From Effrenium voratum (Eukaryota; Sar; Dinophyceae; Suessiales; Symbiodiniaceae), in NCBI GenBank assembly GCA_963377175.1, contig CAUJNA010003013.1, positions 431,882-495,881 on the forward strand: a stretch of DNA of 64,000 nucleotides, written 5' to 3'. Shown here in pieces: positions 31,691 to 41,419 of this stretch; within the stretch, counting starts at the first letter, position 1, and every line of letters begins with the position of its first letter. The translations under genes were made by a program, and so were the position numbers. The notes under the pieces are model-generated. The model saw nothing but the letters and a program-made list of their open reading frames with translations. It was not told the origin of the DNA and ran no database searches.

Positions 31691-33100
31691 AAACGCCGAT
31701 TTCCCAGCCCCTTCGCATATTCGCCCTGCTGCGCGCGCTTGTCTGCAAGGAGCCGATTTGGGGGGGGATCGTTTGGAAGTGTACACGCAGGCACCCCGAC
31801 CTTCTAAAAGGCTTGATTAACCAGCCCAACGCTAGCCCGACATATAAGAACACACACATACTGGATGCGCCAAATTACCTGCTGGCTGAACTAGGCATGA
31901 AGATAATGAGCGCTGCGCGTTCCAAATTTGTCGGAAAGGGAGTTCTAAGGACAGAATAAGGTAGCGCTCGGTTTGCGCTAGACAGAATTTGCAGAATGTT
32001 GAATGGTTCTCGCGGCCTGTAAGTTGCACGCCTCATGCGACTCTACCAAATGTTCCATGATGCGCCGCGGCCTGCGATGGGGTCGCGGCTGCTGCTGCAA
32101 GTTGCAACATGTTGGCCCTCTTAGTGACCTCGCTCCAGGCAGCTTACGCAACATTCGGAATTCATGCTTGCATGTCCACCGTGATGCCAATCGCATTCGA
32201 ATATCCGCTCTGAACATGGAGGACGCAAAATGCGAACGCAATAGATGGCGGCGCTCCCTCAAATTAGCGGGCTCAAGGGCAGCAACGCGCTCAGAAACAA
32301 GTTGGTATGATGTTTTTGGGACTGTTGCGCGTCGCAAAGATTTGCAGCAGGGCACTCCAGGTGTTCTATCCTGCAACTTTCTTTGTGCTTCAGCTGGGCG
32401 CTCGCTACGCCATAGTCCGCATATCTGGTTGGAGAACTGCGAGAGCGGATTTTCCGGTTTAGGCCAAAGCGATGTTTGATAGGGCTCGCGACAAATATGG
32501 CGCTATCAGCAAACTTCAGAGCAGCCAGCTAGCCAACGCGTGCCACGGGCAAACAAGTGAATGGCCAGTGGCCGCGAAGGCCTTCGCGTTAAGTTACGCT
32601 CACCCGCGCTCGCAAACGGCTACATGCTGAGATGGCAACTTACCCCGCCACGTATGGCGTGTGCTACAGTCCCATTTGCCATCCTTGAGCTCAAGTAGAT
32701 GGCACACGTCTCTCTACGTCGGCTAGCAGGGAGAGTGACACATAATCACATCGGCTACTTGCGCCTCATTCTTTGCGCCGCAATACGCCAAACTGATTGG
32801 ATTGCGTGTTTGAATGCACTCCTTTTTCACAAGCCCGCTGAAGCTTATGGCTTATGCGTTGCTTCAACGCGCTTTCCTTGCACCTCTCTGCGAACGCAGC
32901 TTCTAAAAAGAACCGAACGCGGCTAAACCTACCTTGCCACGAATTATCTATCAACCAGGACTTCCCAAGACTGAGCCTTGTTTAGGCAGATCCTTACGCT
33001 GAGCCAGCTCCAACAGTGCTTTGCGATAGCCTGGCGCAACGAACACACGTTGAGCGCGAGCGCGGGCCCAGCCTGACCACATGGCTGATTTCCAAACAAG
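31691..33100. other. Interior of the 7.9-kb element, low copy
   Basis: Mixed-composition sequence. The longest frames are 32,003-32,479 on + (158 codons) and 31,978-32,376 on - (132 codons), mutually overlapping and without recognisable motifs. I see no gene that I can support. Confidence 0.5.
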
Positions 33101-34560
33101 TAGGCCGCAAGCAGACCCGCAACTTTATACGCAGGCACGCAACCACACACGTAGCACACAAACACACACACACGCACTCACACACCTGTTTCTACATGTA
33201 CACACATGCATATGACTGTGTAGATCTGTATTTTGTTTCTTAGGAACACATGCGCACAGAATGCGCTACGCGTGTGCACATGGGCTTGAAACAACTACAC
33301 ACACAACATCCACAAACACAAAAACGCACGGCGTAATCACAAACAGCGCGCGCGTAACACACGAGGCGCAGTGAAACTAGCGTAAACCGCAGAAAGTACA
33401 CGCACAAATGAAAACGTTGCGCGTTGCAACGAGCGTTGCACTCGCCCGCGTATATACACATGTTTCTTATAACACACGCACACACACACAAACATACGAG
33501 CGTGAGTGCGTGCACCAGCAAAGCGCATTCGCACACAGGCACCATATGCACCATACACGCGGAGAACTAAAAGATGCATCAAACATGCACACAATCAAAC
33601 ACACAGCCCACACAACTAACACTTCCGCCTAACATGCGCGCACTACATACGACACGCACGTCCGCCACACAAGCAAACGCAAAACACACCCAGACAGGCA
33701 AATTTAAGAAAATATAAAGCGCACATATACAAGCAATGGCAAAGCAAACAATCATGTGTTTTCTCAAGTGCATGTCAGCTTGCAAGCGATTGCCATACGA
33801 ATACACACGCAGGCAAGATGCGTGCGAATGAATAACAACTAATATACCCATGTCCAAATACATAACCTGCGTTCATAGAATGTACATACTTCGGGCGTAT
33901 CATGCACACACACACGCGCAAATAAATGGCAAGCGCGCAAACACAGAGACACTCAGAATGTCTGCAACATACAGCCGATACCTACAGCACACACACACAC
34001 ACACATATATACCGCATTCAGGGGCAAGTGATGGGGCGAGGTTTGCGCCTATTGTAATCTGCATATGCGGCCTCATGGGATCGTAAGCACTTAGACGCAT
34101 AGAAGCTTGTGCATTTGTAAAGCCACCGTCGGTTAGTTGCATGGACACCCGGTCCTTCAAAAGCGCAACAAGACACATACCGTACAATCACGAACGAATG
34201 CACATACAACACCCACTGGCGCTACACCTGCGCGCGCACACACACATACAAAGGAACACCCGAGCGCCACACGCACGGCGCAGTCTGATGACATTGACGC
34301 GTGTAATGCCTCCAGCCCATGATGCAGGAGAAACCTTCAAGCATGTGTTTTTTGGGGCGCTTTAGTCGATCAACCTCCGAAAGGTTACGCGGTAACGAGA
34401 ACGGATCTAGCACGTTGCCCGCCCAAACAAACAGACGCACACACTTGCGCGCACGCACACACACACATGCAGAGCTTTCAGGCAAACAAGCCTTCAATAA
34501 AGCTTGGCTCTGCAACGGGCACTTGCTAAGTCTACCAAGGCACAGGTTCGCAGCAGGTGA
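33100..34560. repeat. CA-rich low-complexity tracts within the 7.9-kb element
   Basis: Many short CACACA runs separated by mixed sequence, at about 33,150-33,185, 33,470-33,500, 33,900-33,925, 33,985-34,015 and 34,435-34,470. His/Thr-rich and Cys/Val-rich open frames follow these runs. Confidence 0.75.
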
Positions 34561-35284
34561 ACTGTTTTGCTTGCCTACACTCTGAATGAATTGTTTTGAT
34601 TGCGTCTCGACTCCCAGGGACAGAAACAAGCAAACAGCATTGGTTTACAAGGTTTGCATTCTAGCCTAAGCTCTTCCCAATGTATTCCCGACACTGCGAA
34701 ATTATAGAGCTTTTGCACGCAGCTTGCGACCCTTGTACGCACGCAACGCTCCGCAACCCGCGAGCGGTTCAAATAAGATATATAAAGCTCTGCTTTCCGA
34801 CCTCTTGCGTCTAATGCAGCAGAACATGGCATATTGAACAGGGACCTTTCCATGCTAAACATTGTACAAGGGCTTTGGTGCAGAGGCACATCAATAAGAC
34901 AAGGACCGCAAGCAAAATACAAACCAGGCTGCAGAAACGGGAGGACGTAATGTTCATAGCAGGTGCCAAAAAATGACCACGGCTATATAAGTGGGAAAAA
35001 CAAGACATGAATTCGGAAAGGAAGGTCGCGTGAAATCTTAAGTCCAGACTGGCGCCGAAACAGAAATGAGATGAAAACTGAGGTACTCAGAAATGAACAT
35101 CATCAACAAGCGAGCTGTGACAACTCAAACGACCGTGGGCTGCCGGCAAACAACGTGAAGCCTGTTCATGGACTGCTGGCCGCCAAACGGAAACCATATC
35201 TGGAAGTTTGCCCCCCCCCCCGCCAATTTTGCACGCCTCAAACCCAATAGAGCGAATTTGGCGACACATCGCCACGCAATTTGC
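34561..35284. other. Interior of the 7.9-kb element, no gene recognised
   Basis: Low-copy sequence with a TATATAAAGCTC stretch near 34,780 and a run of ten C's at about 35,211-35,220. Frames are below 120 codons and unrecognised. Confidence 0.5.
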
Positions 35285-35520
35285 AAAGTGCGCAACTTCT
35301 GCATAACTTCTGCATAACTCCTGCATAACTTCTGCATAAGCTTCAAGCGGGGCTTGCGTAGGCTGCATAACTTCTGCATAATATGCAGAAGTGATCTATT
35401 TTTAGTAAGGGAACTTCTGCATATATGCAGAAGTCGGTTTTGGGCCATGTATATAGGCTGCACAAGAAAAAACTTTATGCAGAAGATATGCAGAAGTTAT
35501 GCAAAAGTTATGGAAATCCG
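35285..35520. repeat. ACTTCTGCATA repeats in both orientations
   Basis: Four closely spaced copies of AACTTCTGCATA or a near variant lie at about 35,287-35,340, two more at 35,365-35,420, and inverted copies (TATGCAGAAG) at 35,424-35,510. A perfect 22-bp palindrome, ACTTCTGCATATATGCAGAAGT without gaps, spans 35,413-35,434. Confidence 0.85.
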
Positions 35521-35782
35521 CGCGAAATGAGTAATGTGCAGTTTTTCACGTATGCCGTATACCTTAGAATGAGATTGAGGCTCACGCAGAGTTGCAACTT
35601 GTTTGATGCTTGCCTTGAGTCGTTGATATGCCCTGGTCTCCGTGTCTACTGTGCTTGAGGTGCACAAGGGCGGAGGACATTTATCATGATAAACGCATGA
35701 TGGCACAACAAATAAGAAAAACTAGCCGTGTAGAAATATGCACTGGGGCAGCCATGGAGCTAATCTGGGGGGCGCAAATATT

Positions 35783-37655
35783 CCCAAAAGACCTTGAGAA
35801 TTCCCAACATTCCCAAAATTCCCAAAAAGTCTCAGCAACTATGTCTGGGATGAAAGTTCAAAAAACATATCACAGCAAATACAACATTCCCAAAAACCTC
35901 GAGTTTTTTGTGAATTTCCAAACATTCCCAAACACCATCAATAAATTCAAGATTCCCAACAAACCTCGAGAATTCTCAAAATTCACAAAACTCACAAAGT
36001 CTCAGCAACTATGTCTGGGATGGAAGTTCCAAAAAAACCCAGCAGTAAATACAACATTCCCAAAAAAGCCTCGAGTTTTTTGTGAATTTCCAAAAAATCA
36101 CAAAAACAACCCGCAGTAAATGCAAGATTCCCAAAAAACTCGTGAATTCCCAAAATTCACAAAACTCCCAAAATCTCAGCAACTATGTTAGGGATGGAAG
36201 TTCCCCAAAACAGAAACGCAGCACATGCAACATTCCAAAAAAACCTCGAGTTTTTTTTGTGAATCTCGAAAAGTCACAAAAAACACCAGCAGCTGCAAGA
36301 TTCCCAGAAAACCTCGAGAATTGCCAAATTTCCCAAAGTCTCAGCAACTATGTCTGGGATGGAAGTTCCCAACAAATCCGCAGTAAATGCAAGATTCCCA
36401 AAAAACCTCGAGAATCCTCCAAATTTCAAAAATTCCCAAAGTCTCAGCAACTATGTCTGGGATGAAAGTTCAAAAAAACACGCAGTAAATACAACATTCC
36501 CAAAAAACCTCGATTTGTTGTGAATTTCCAAAAAATCAAAACACCTGCAGTAAATGCAAGATTCCAAAAAAACTCGAGAATTGCCAAAATTCTCAAAATT
36601 CCAAGAAAGTCTCAGCAACTATGTCTGGGATAGAAGTTCCAAAAAACACCAGCAGTAAATGCAACATGCCCAAAAGACCTCGATTTTTCTGGAATTTCCA
36701 AAACATCCAAAAAACGTAAATGCAAGATTCCCAGAAAACTCGAGAATTCCCAAAATTCACAAACATCCCAAAGTCTCAGCAACTATGTGTGGGATGGAAG
36801 TTCCAAAAACACCAGCACTAATTGCAACATTCCTAAAGAACCTGGGATAATTAAAAAAACGGTTTCTTGAAAAATCAATCCACGACATAGTTGCTCAGAT
36901 TTTGGGATTTTTTGCAATCTTGCATTTATTGATGATTGTTTAGCATGTTTTGGAAAGCCCAAACAAACTCGAGGTTTTTTGGGAATCTTGCATTTACTGC
37001 GGTGTTTTGGAACTTCCATCCCAGACATAGTTCCTGAGACTTTTGGAATTTTGGGAATTTTTGGAATTCTCGATGTTTTTTTGGAATCTTGCATTTACTG
37101 AGGGTTTTTTGTTACTTTTTCGAAATTCACAAACAAACTCGGGTTTTTTGGGAATGCTGTATTTACTGCGCTTTTTTTTAACTTCAATCCCAGACATAGT
37201 TGCTGAGACTTTGGGATTTTTTTCAAATTTGGAGGATTCCCGAGGTTTTTTGGGAATCTTGCATTTACTGCGGGTTGTTTTGTGATTGTTCGGAAATTCC
37301 AAAAAAACTTCGTTTAGGAATGTTGTATTTACTGCGTTTTTTTGGGGAACTTCCATTGCAGACATAGTTGCTGAGACTTTGTGAATTTTGGGAATTCTCG
37401 AGTTTTTTTGGGAATCTGGCATTTGGGATTTTTTGGAATTTCCAAAAAAACTCGAGGTTTTTCGGGAATGTTGCATTTACTGCGGGTATTTTGGGAACTT
37501 CCATTCCCGACATAGTTGCTGAGACTTCTTGGGACTTTTTGGATTTTTGGGAATTCTCGAGGTGTTTTGGGAATCTTACATTTACTGCTGTTTTTTTTGT
37601 GAATTGTAAGGAAAATCCAAAACATAGAGGTTTTTGGGAATTTTGCAAGTCCCAA
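35783..37655. repeat. 1.9-kb palindrome made of two opposed tandem arrays
   Basis: The left array (35,783-36,840) repeats a unit with AAAGTCTCAGCAACTATGTC, TGGGATGGAAGTTCC, GCAGTAAATGCAAGATTCCC and AAAAACCTCGAGAATTCCC. The tracer TCTCAGCAACTATGT occurs seven times, from about 35,829 to 36,772. The right array (36,880-37,655) carries the same unit reversed, with ACATAGTTGCTGAGAC or a near variant five times from about 36,885 to 37,510. A short asymmetric centre near 36,842-36,878 joins them. Asn/Lys/Pro-rich and Phe-rich open frames here are repeat products. Confidence 0.92.
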
Positions 37656-38989
37656 CACAGAATCTATGAAGTGCATAATTTTGTAATTTTTCAAGGACAT
37701 GGACAAACTCAGCGCCAGAGCGCTGCTTTCAGAAAAAATGTTAGCAGCCAGAGTGCCACAAAGCCAGAAGGCGTCCTTTTCCACAGTTGCAACTCGCAAA
37801 GATGACGCATGAGTAGGAGCGCGTGTAGCAGACAGGTGCCCAAACAGCAAGGGCCTGCAACAGTATCTCAGATAGCACTGAGGTCACGCACTTGTGCAAC
37901 AGAGGTAGCCTGGGCATCCTGAGTCCAGGTGGGCAAGCAGCGGGAAACAAATCGCGAATAGATATAGTTCATAAGAAAGGCTAAACAGCGGTGTCAAGCA
38001 GCACGCCAAATTGTATGCAGAAAGCAATCATAGCTTCAGATTGTTTGCTGGTTGATCACATATCTGGACTGTAAGCAAGGCAAGCAGGAGAACAACTGCT
38101 TTAGGGGGCCAAAAGGTAGAGGCACAATGACTCATGTTTCTGTCAAAGCAAACGTCATCTAGGCTTGGCGGATGTGTCCTTAATGGCAGGGCGCAAGTCG
38201 TGGCTTGAATTAGCTATATTTTTGCCAACCGGAAAAGACTCGATAAGGCGGCGCTACAATTCCACTGATGCAACTGCGCCAATATTGCATATTGCAATTA
38301 GCAGGCTTGGACCGCAGGCTTGCCTTCAACCATATTTGCAGCAACTTGCAAATCAGCCCCCGCGAAGTTCAACGCGCGCGCCAATCACGTTATCTATCTT
38401 GCTTTCCCTGGTCGAAACCGCATACTACTTGCCAATCCTGACACCTGTCTATTGCATAATCTTTGCGTGTTTTGCATTTTAGACATTCCGTATAACTTGT
38501 GCCCCACCTGCCCCTGCGACACCAGATGCCAAATGTCTGTTTGAAATACGCAACCTACTCCCCAAACAACTATCGCCAACTGCGAATCCGGCAGCATGTT
38601 TGTAGCAAGGTTGAGTTTGCCCCTAAGAGGCATGTAACGAGATGATGATCCAGTGTCTTCGCGTGGTGTTACTATAGAGTCTCTGACTGTGTTGGGCCTA
38701 AATTTGTGTGCCCAACCGCAAACAACGAGTGCGCCGAGTCACGGCAAAGAAATCTCCGCCATATTAACTAGCAAGTACAATTTACAATAGAACCTGAATA
38801 CATTTTTTAAACTGCAGCCAGGTCCCGCCAAAATCGGCTCAAGCATGGCCAACGGCTCATGCCAAACAAAACAAAGTGCCAAGCAAAAACCCGTGTCTAG
38901 GCTTATGTCACACTACTTGCCAGGCATGTTTGGCTTGCGCGAAAAAATGAGTGAAATTCAAGAAGGGCGAATAAATATAGGCTCGGTGG
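37656..38989. other. Interior of the 7.9-kb element, no gene recognised
   Basis: Low-copy sequence. ATTTGCAGCAACTTGC at about 38,333 also occurs as TTTTGCAGCAACTTGC near 31,446, linking the two ends. The longest frames are about 105 codons and not recognised. Confidence 0.5.
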
Positions 38990-39250
38990 CTACCTAAGGA
39001 CGCATCTTGCGCCATAAAGCGGCATATCTTCTTCCCAAATAACTTCTCCGAATGTGTCCCTCCCTGCCTGCTGTGTTTTAAATATGTTTTATGCGGTGTG
39101 TGGGCATTCCTGGTCGTTTTGCGTTTTTATGCGGTGTGTAGGCATCCCCCTTCATAAACGGGCCCGCTTTTCCGCTCGACACCCCGAAATATTGATTTTA
39201 GAAACAACCAAAACGTAACCGCAACTGAAATCGGCTCGTGCAAATTAGTA
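38990..39250 (-). repeat. Right terminal region of the 7.9-kb element
   Basis: Inside to outside: GCGCCATAAAGCGGCA with TTCCCAAATAACTT (about 39,010-39,048); TTTTATGCGGTGTGTGGGCA with TTCCTGGTCG, followed by a second TTTTTATGCGGTGTGTAGG copy; CACCCCGAAATATTGATTTT with AGAAACAACC (about 39,180-39,210); and CTCGTGCAAATTAGTA at the tip. These match, inverted, blocks of the left terminal region but in a different order. Confidence 0.8.
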
Positions 39251-40565
39251 GATGATATGGCTGACGAGGGTGACAAGGATGATGACTGTGATGGTAATTG
39301 TCCAGCAGTCATCATGATAACCATGTAACCGTCCAGCAATCCTTATGATAATCATGCCCACGCATCTCTTGCATTTCAAATCGGCTGATAGTCATCATGA
39401 CTCATCCTCAGCATCACCAGCAGTCATCATGATAACCATGCCCACGCATCTTTTGCATCTTAAGTCGCATGATAATCATGACGACGCATCCTCTGCATCA
39501 CCAGTGCTCTCTAACGCCACACTTGAAATGTATACTATAGAATATAGAAGTGTAGAAAGAGATGGTGATGACTACGATGATGATGATGATATTGATGACG
39601 AGGGTGACAAGGATGATGACTGTGATGATAATTGTCCAGCAGTCATCATGATAGTCATGCAACCGTCCAGCAATCCTCATGATAAGCATGTCCACGCATC
39701 TTTTGCGTTTCAATTCAGCTCATAATCATTGTGACGCATCCTCAGCATCACCAGCAGTCATCGTGATAATCATGTCCACGCGTCTTTTGCATCTCAAGTC
39801 GCATGATAATCATCATGACGCATCCTCAGCATCACCAGTAGTCATGATGATAAAGCCTGGCCGCGCGTTCTGGTCGCGCGTTCTAAGGCCCAACCTCCTC
39901 ATCATCTTTTGCATCTCAGGTCGCATGATAATCATCGCGACGCATCCTCAGCTACAGGGTGCCATCTAGGCGGCCGCTGTAGGGCCAAGCCGCAGGAAAG
40001 GCAAAGTTCTAGATACACGCGAAAAGAAGAATGGAAGACGAGAAAACATAAAGTATGAAGAAAGTCAGAAGAATATATGAAGACAAGTGTGAATGTGAAG
40101 AGAATGTGAAGCGTGACCCGTAACCAAGCTTACGGGTCGCGCCCTAACCTGGTCTTCCAGAATGCTCGTGCAGCGGATATTGATGATAAATCGGAAGATT
40201 AGCATCATGACGCATCCTGAGCATCACCAGGAGTCATCATGATAAGCATGTCCACACATCTTTTGCTTAGCATAACAGAACGTATGAAGAAAGTCAGAAG
40301 AATATATGAAGACAAGTGTGAATGTGAAGAGAATGTGAAGCCACAAGCTTACGGGTCGCGCCTTAGACCTGGTCTTCCAGAATGCTCGTGCAGCGGATAT
40401 TGATGATAAATCGGAAGATTAGCATCATGATGTCCACGCGCTTTTTGCATCTCAAGTCGGAGCTACACTTGAAGTCGAGCAAACGAGATGATGATGACCA
40501 TCATGATGACGATCTTGTTGCCACCCTTCCCGCGCGCCTCCCCTTAGGAGAAGGGTTCGGCGGAT
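39251..40565 (+). repeat. CAT/ATG-rich array 2c
   Basis: The array resumes with GATGATATGGCTGACGAGGG. It includes an intact unit near 39,540-39,650 (GATGGTGATGACTACGATGA ... GTCCAGCAGTCATCATGATA) and the inverted 123-bp segment at 39,860-39,982. A 229-bp tandem duplication has copies starting near 40,054 and 40,283, sharing TATGAAGAAAGTCAGAAGAA and CTTACGGGTCGCGCC. The right edge (CATGATGACGATCTTGTTGC then CGGCGGATTTT) matches the right edge of array 1. Confidence 0.9.
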
Positions 40566-40885
40566 TTTGACGAATGTGCTTCTGTATCTACACCTGTGTC
40601 AGTGTGAATGCACAGGTAAGTAAGTCTTGTGTTTATCTGTGAATTTCTTAAGAATTTTCCATGAATATCCATCCATTTCTTATGTGTTTCTTATGCATGC
40701 TCTGTGCATTTTCTATGCATGTCCTATGCATTTCTTATGCGCTTTTTATGCAGTTTTCCGGCTTCCTTGACAGATTATGGCCTTCTTTTAAAATTTACGT
40801 AAATTTTGCGTTTAAGTAGGAATTTACGTAAATTCATCGATTTTCTTACATCTATGGATTTCTTAAATTTAAGAAATCCGAAGCC
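40566..40885. repeat. GTAAGTAAGTC repeat (copy 2) and TTCTTATGCAT repeats
   Basis: The first 75 bp resemble 17,370-17,430 (TGTGTCAGTGTGAATGCACA then GGTAAGTAAGTC). Then come irregular repeats of TTTCTTATGCATGTCC type to about 40,750 and AAATTTACGTAAATTT palindromic repeats around 40,790-40,870. GTAAGT at about 40,616 and TTTTTATGCAG near 40,753 look like intron borders, but no flanking exon is recognisable. Confidence 0.55.
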
Positions 40886-41232
40886 TTAGGGTAGAGCTCG
40901 AGGCGAAGAGTCTCCACGCGTGCCGGCGCAGGCCGCGTGGTCGTGTCGCAGCAGTAAAAATTGGCTTGGGCTCGGGCCGAAAAATCTGCCACGCTTCGAA
41001 AAATCTCCACGCGTGCCGGCTCACGCCCGCAGCAGTAAAAATTGGCTTGGGCTCGAGCCGACAAAAACCTCCACGCGTGCCGGCTGAGGTAAAATTCGCT
41101 AGGGCTCGAGCCGCAAAATCTCCACACGTGCCGGCTCAGGCCACGCAGCAAAAGTTGGCTTGGGCTCAAGCCGCAAAAAATATGCCACGAGTCGAAAAAT
41201 ATCCACGCGTGCCGGCTCAGGCCGTGACGCGT
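40886..41232 (+). repeat. ~60-70 bp tandem array (CCACGCGTGCCGGCTC)
   Basis: About five copies of a unit with TCTCCACGCGTGCCGGCTCA, GGCC, GCAGCAGTAAAAATTGGCTT and GGGCTCGAGCCG; the unit contains a GGGCTCGAGCC palindrome. Anchors lie at about 40,911, 41,006, 41,070, 41,118 and 41,202. Stray copies of GTGCCGGCTCAGGCCGC occur at about 43,750 and 43,800, on the far side of the GC-rich region. Confidence 0.85.
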
Positions 41233-41419
41233 CAGGCTGGCTGGCTGCATTATTTGAATTTTGACGGGCCTTGTTTGGGCTTGTTCCTGGAGAAAGTGGA
41301 TGGGCTTGAGAGGCAGGCAGCCAGAGGCGCAGGGGCGTCGTGCTACTTAGCCTGCGGGCCTAGCGCCCGTGACTTGCTGGTGGTGGAGGCGTGACGCGAA
41401 CTAGCAGGCGCCGCGGCCG

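Larger units (their letters stand above)
31360..39250. mobile_element. 7.9-kb TIR element with 8-bp target duplication
   Basis: Left end TACTAATTTGCGCGAG (31,360-31,375) and right end the complement of TACTAATTTGCACGAG (39,235-39,250): one mismatch in 16. The flanks carry GATGATAT at 31,352-31,359 and 39,251-39,258. Joining the flanks restores an array unit that is intact at about 39,570-39,607 and 6,318-6,345 (GATGATAT followed by GACGAGGGTGA). Further inverted blocks lie inside both ends in a different order. The interior holds CA-rich sequence, a 1.9-kb palindromic array and low-copy DNA, but no frame resembling a transposase (the longest are 130-170 codons). It is therefore likely a non-autonomous DNA transposon, possibly hAT-like by duplication length only. 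Confidence 0.87.

Noticed and set aside
31978..32479. Transposase gene in the 7.9-kb element
   Set aside because: The frames on both strands overlap each other, are 130-160 codons and show no catalytic motif that I could recognise.
40616..40763. Intron (GTAAGT to TTTTTATGCAG)
   Set aside because: Borders look canonical, but neither flank is coding and the first part is a dispersed repeat also found at 17.4 kb.
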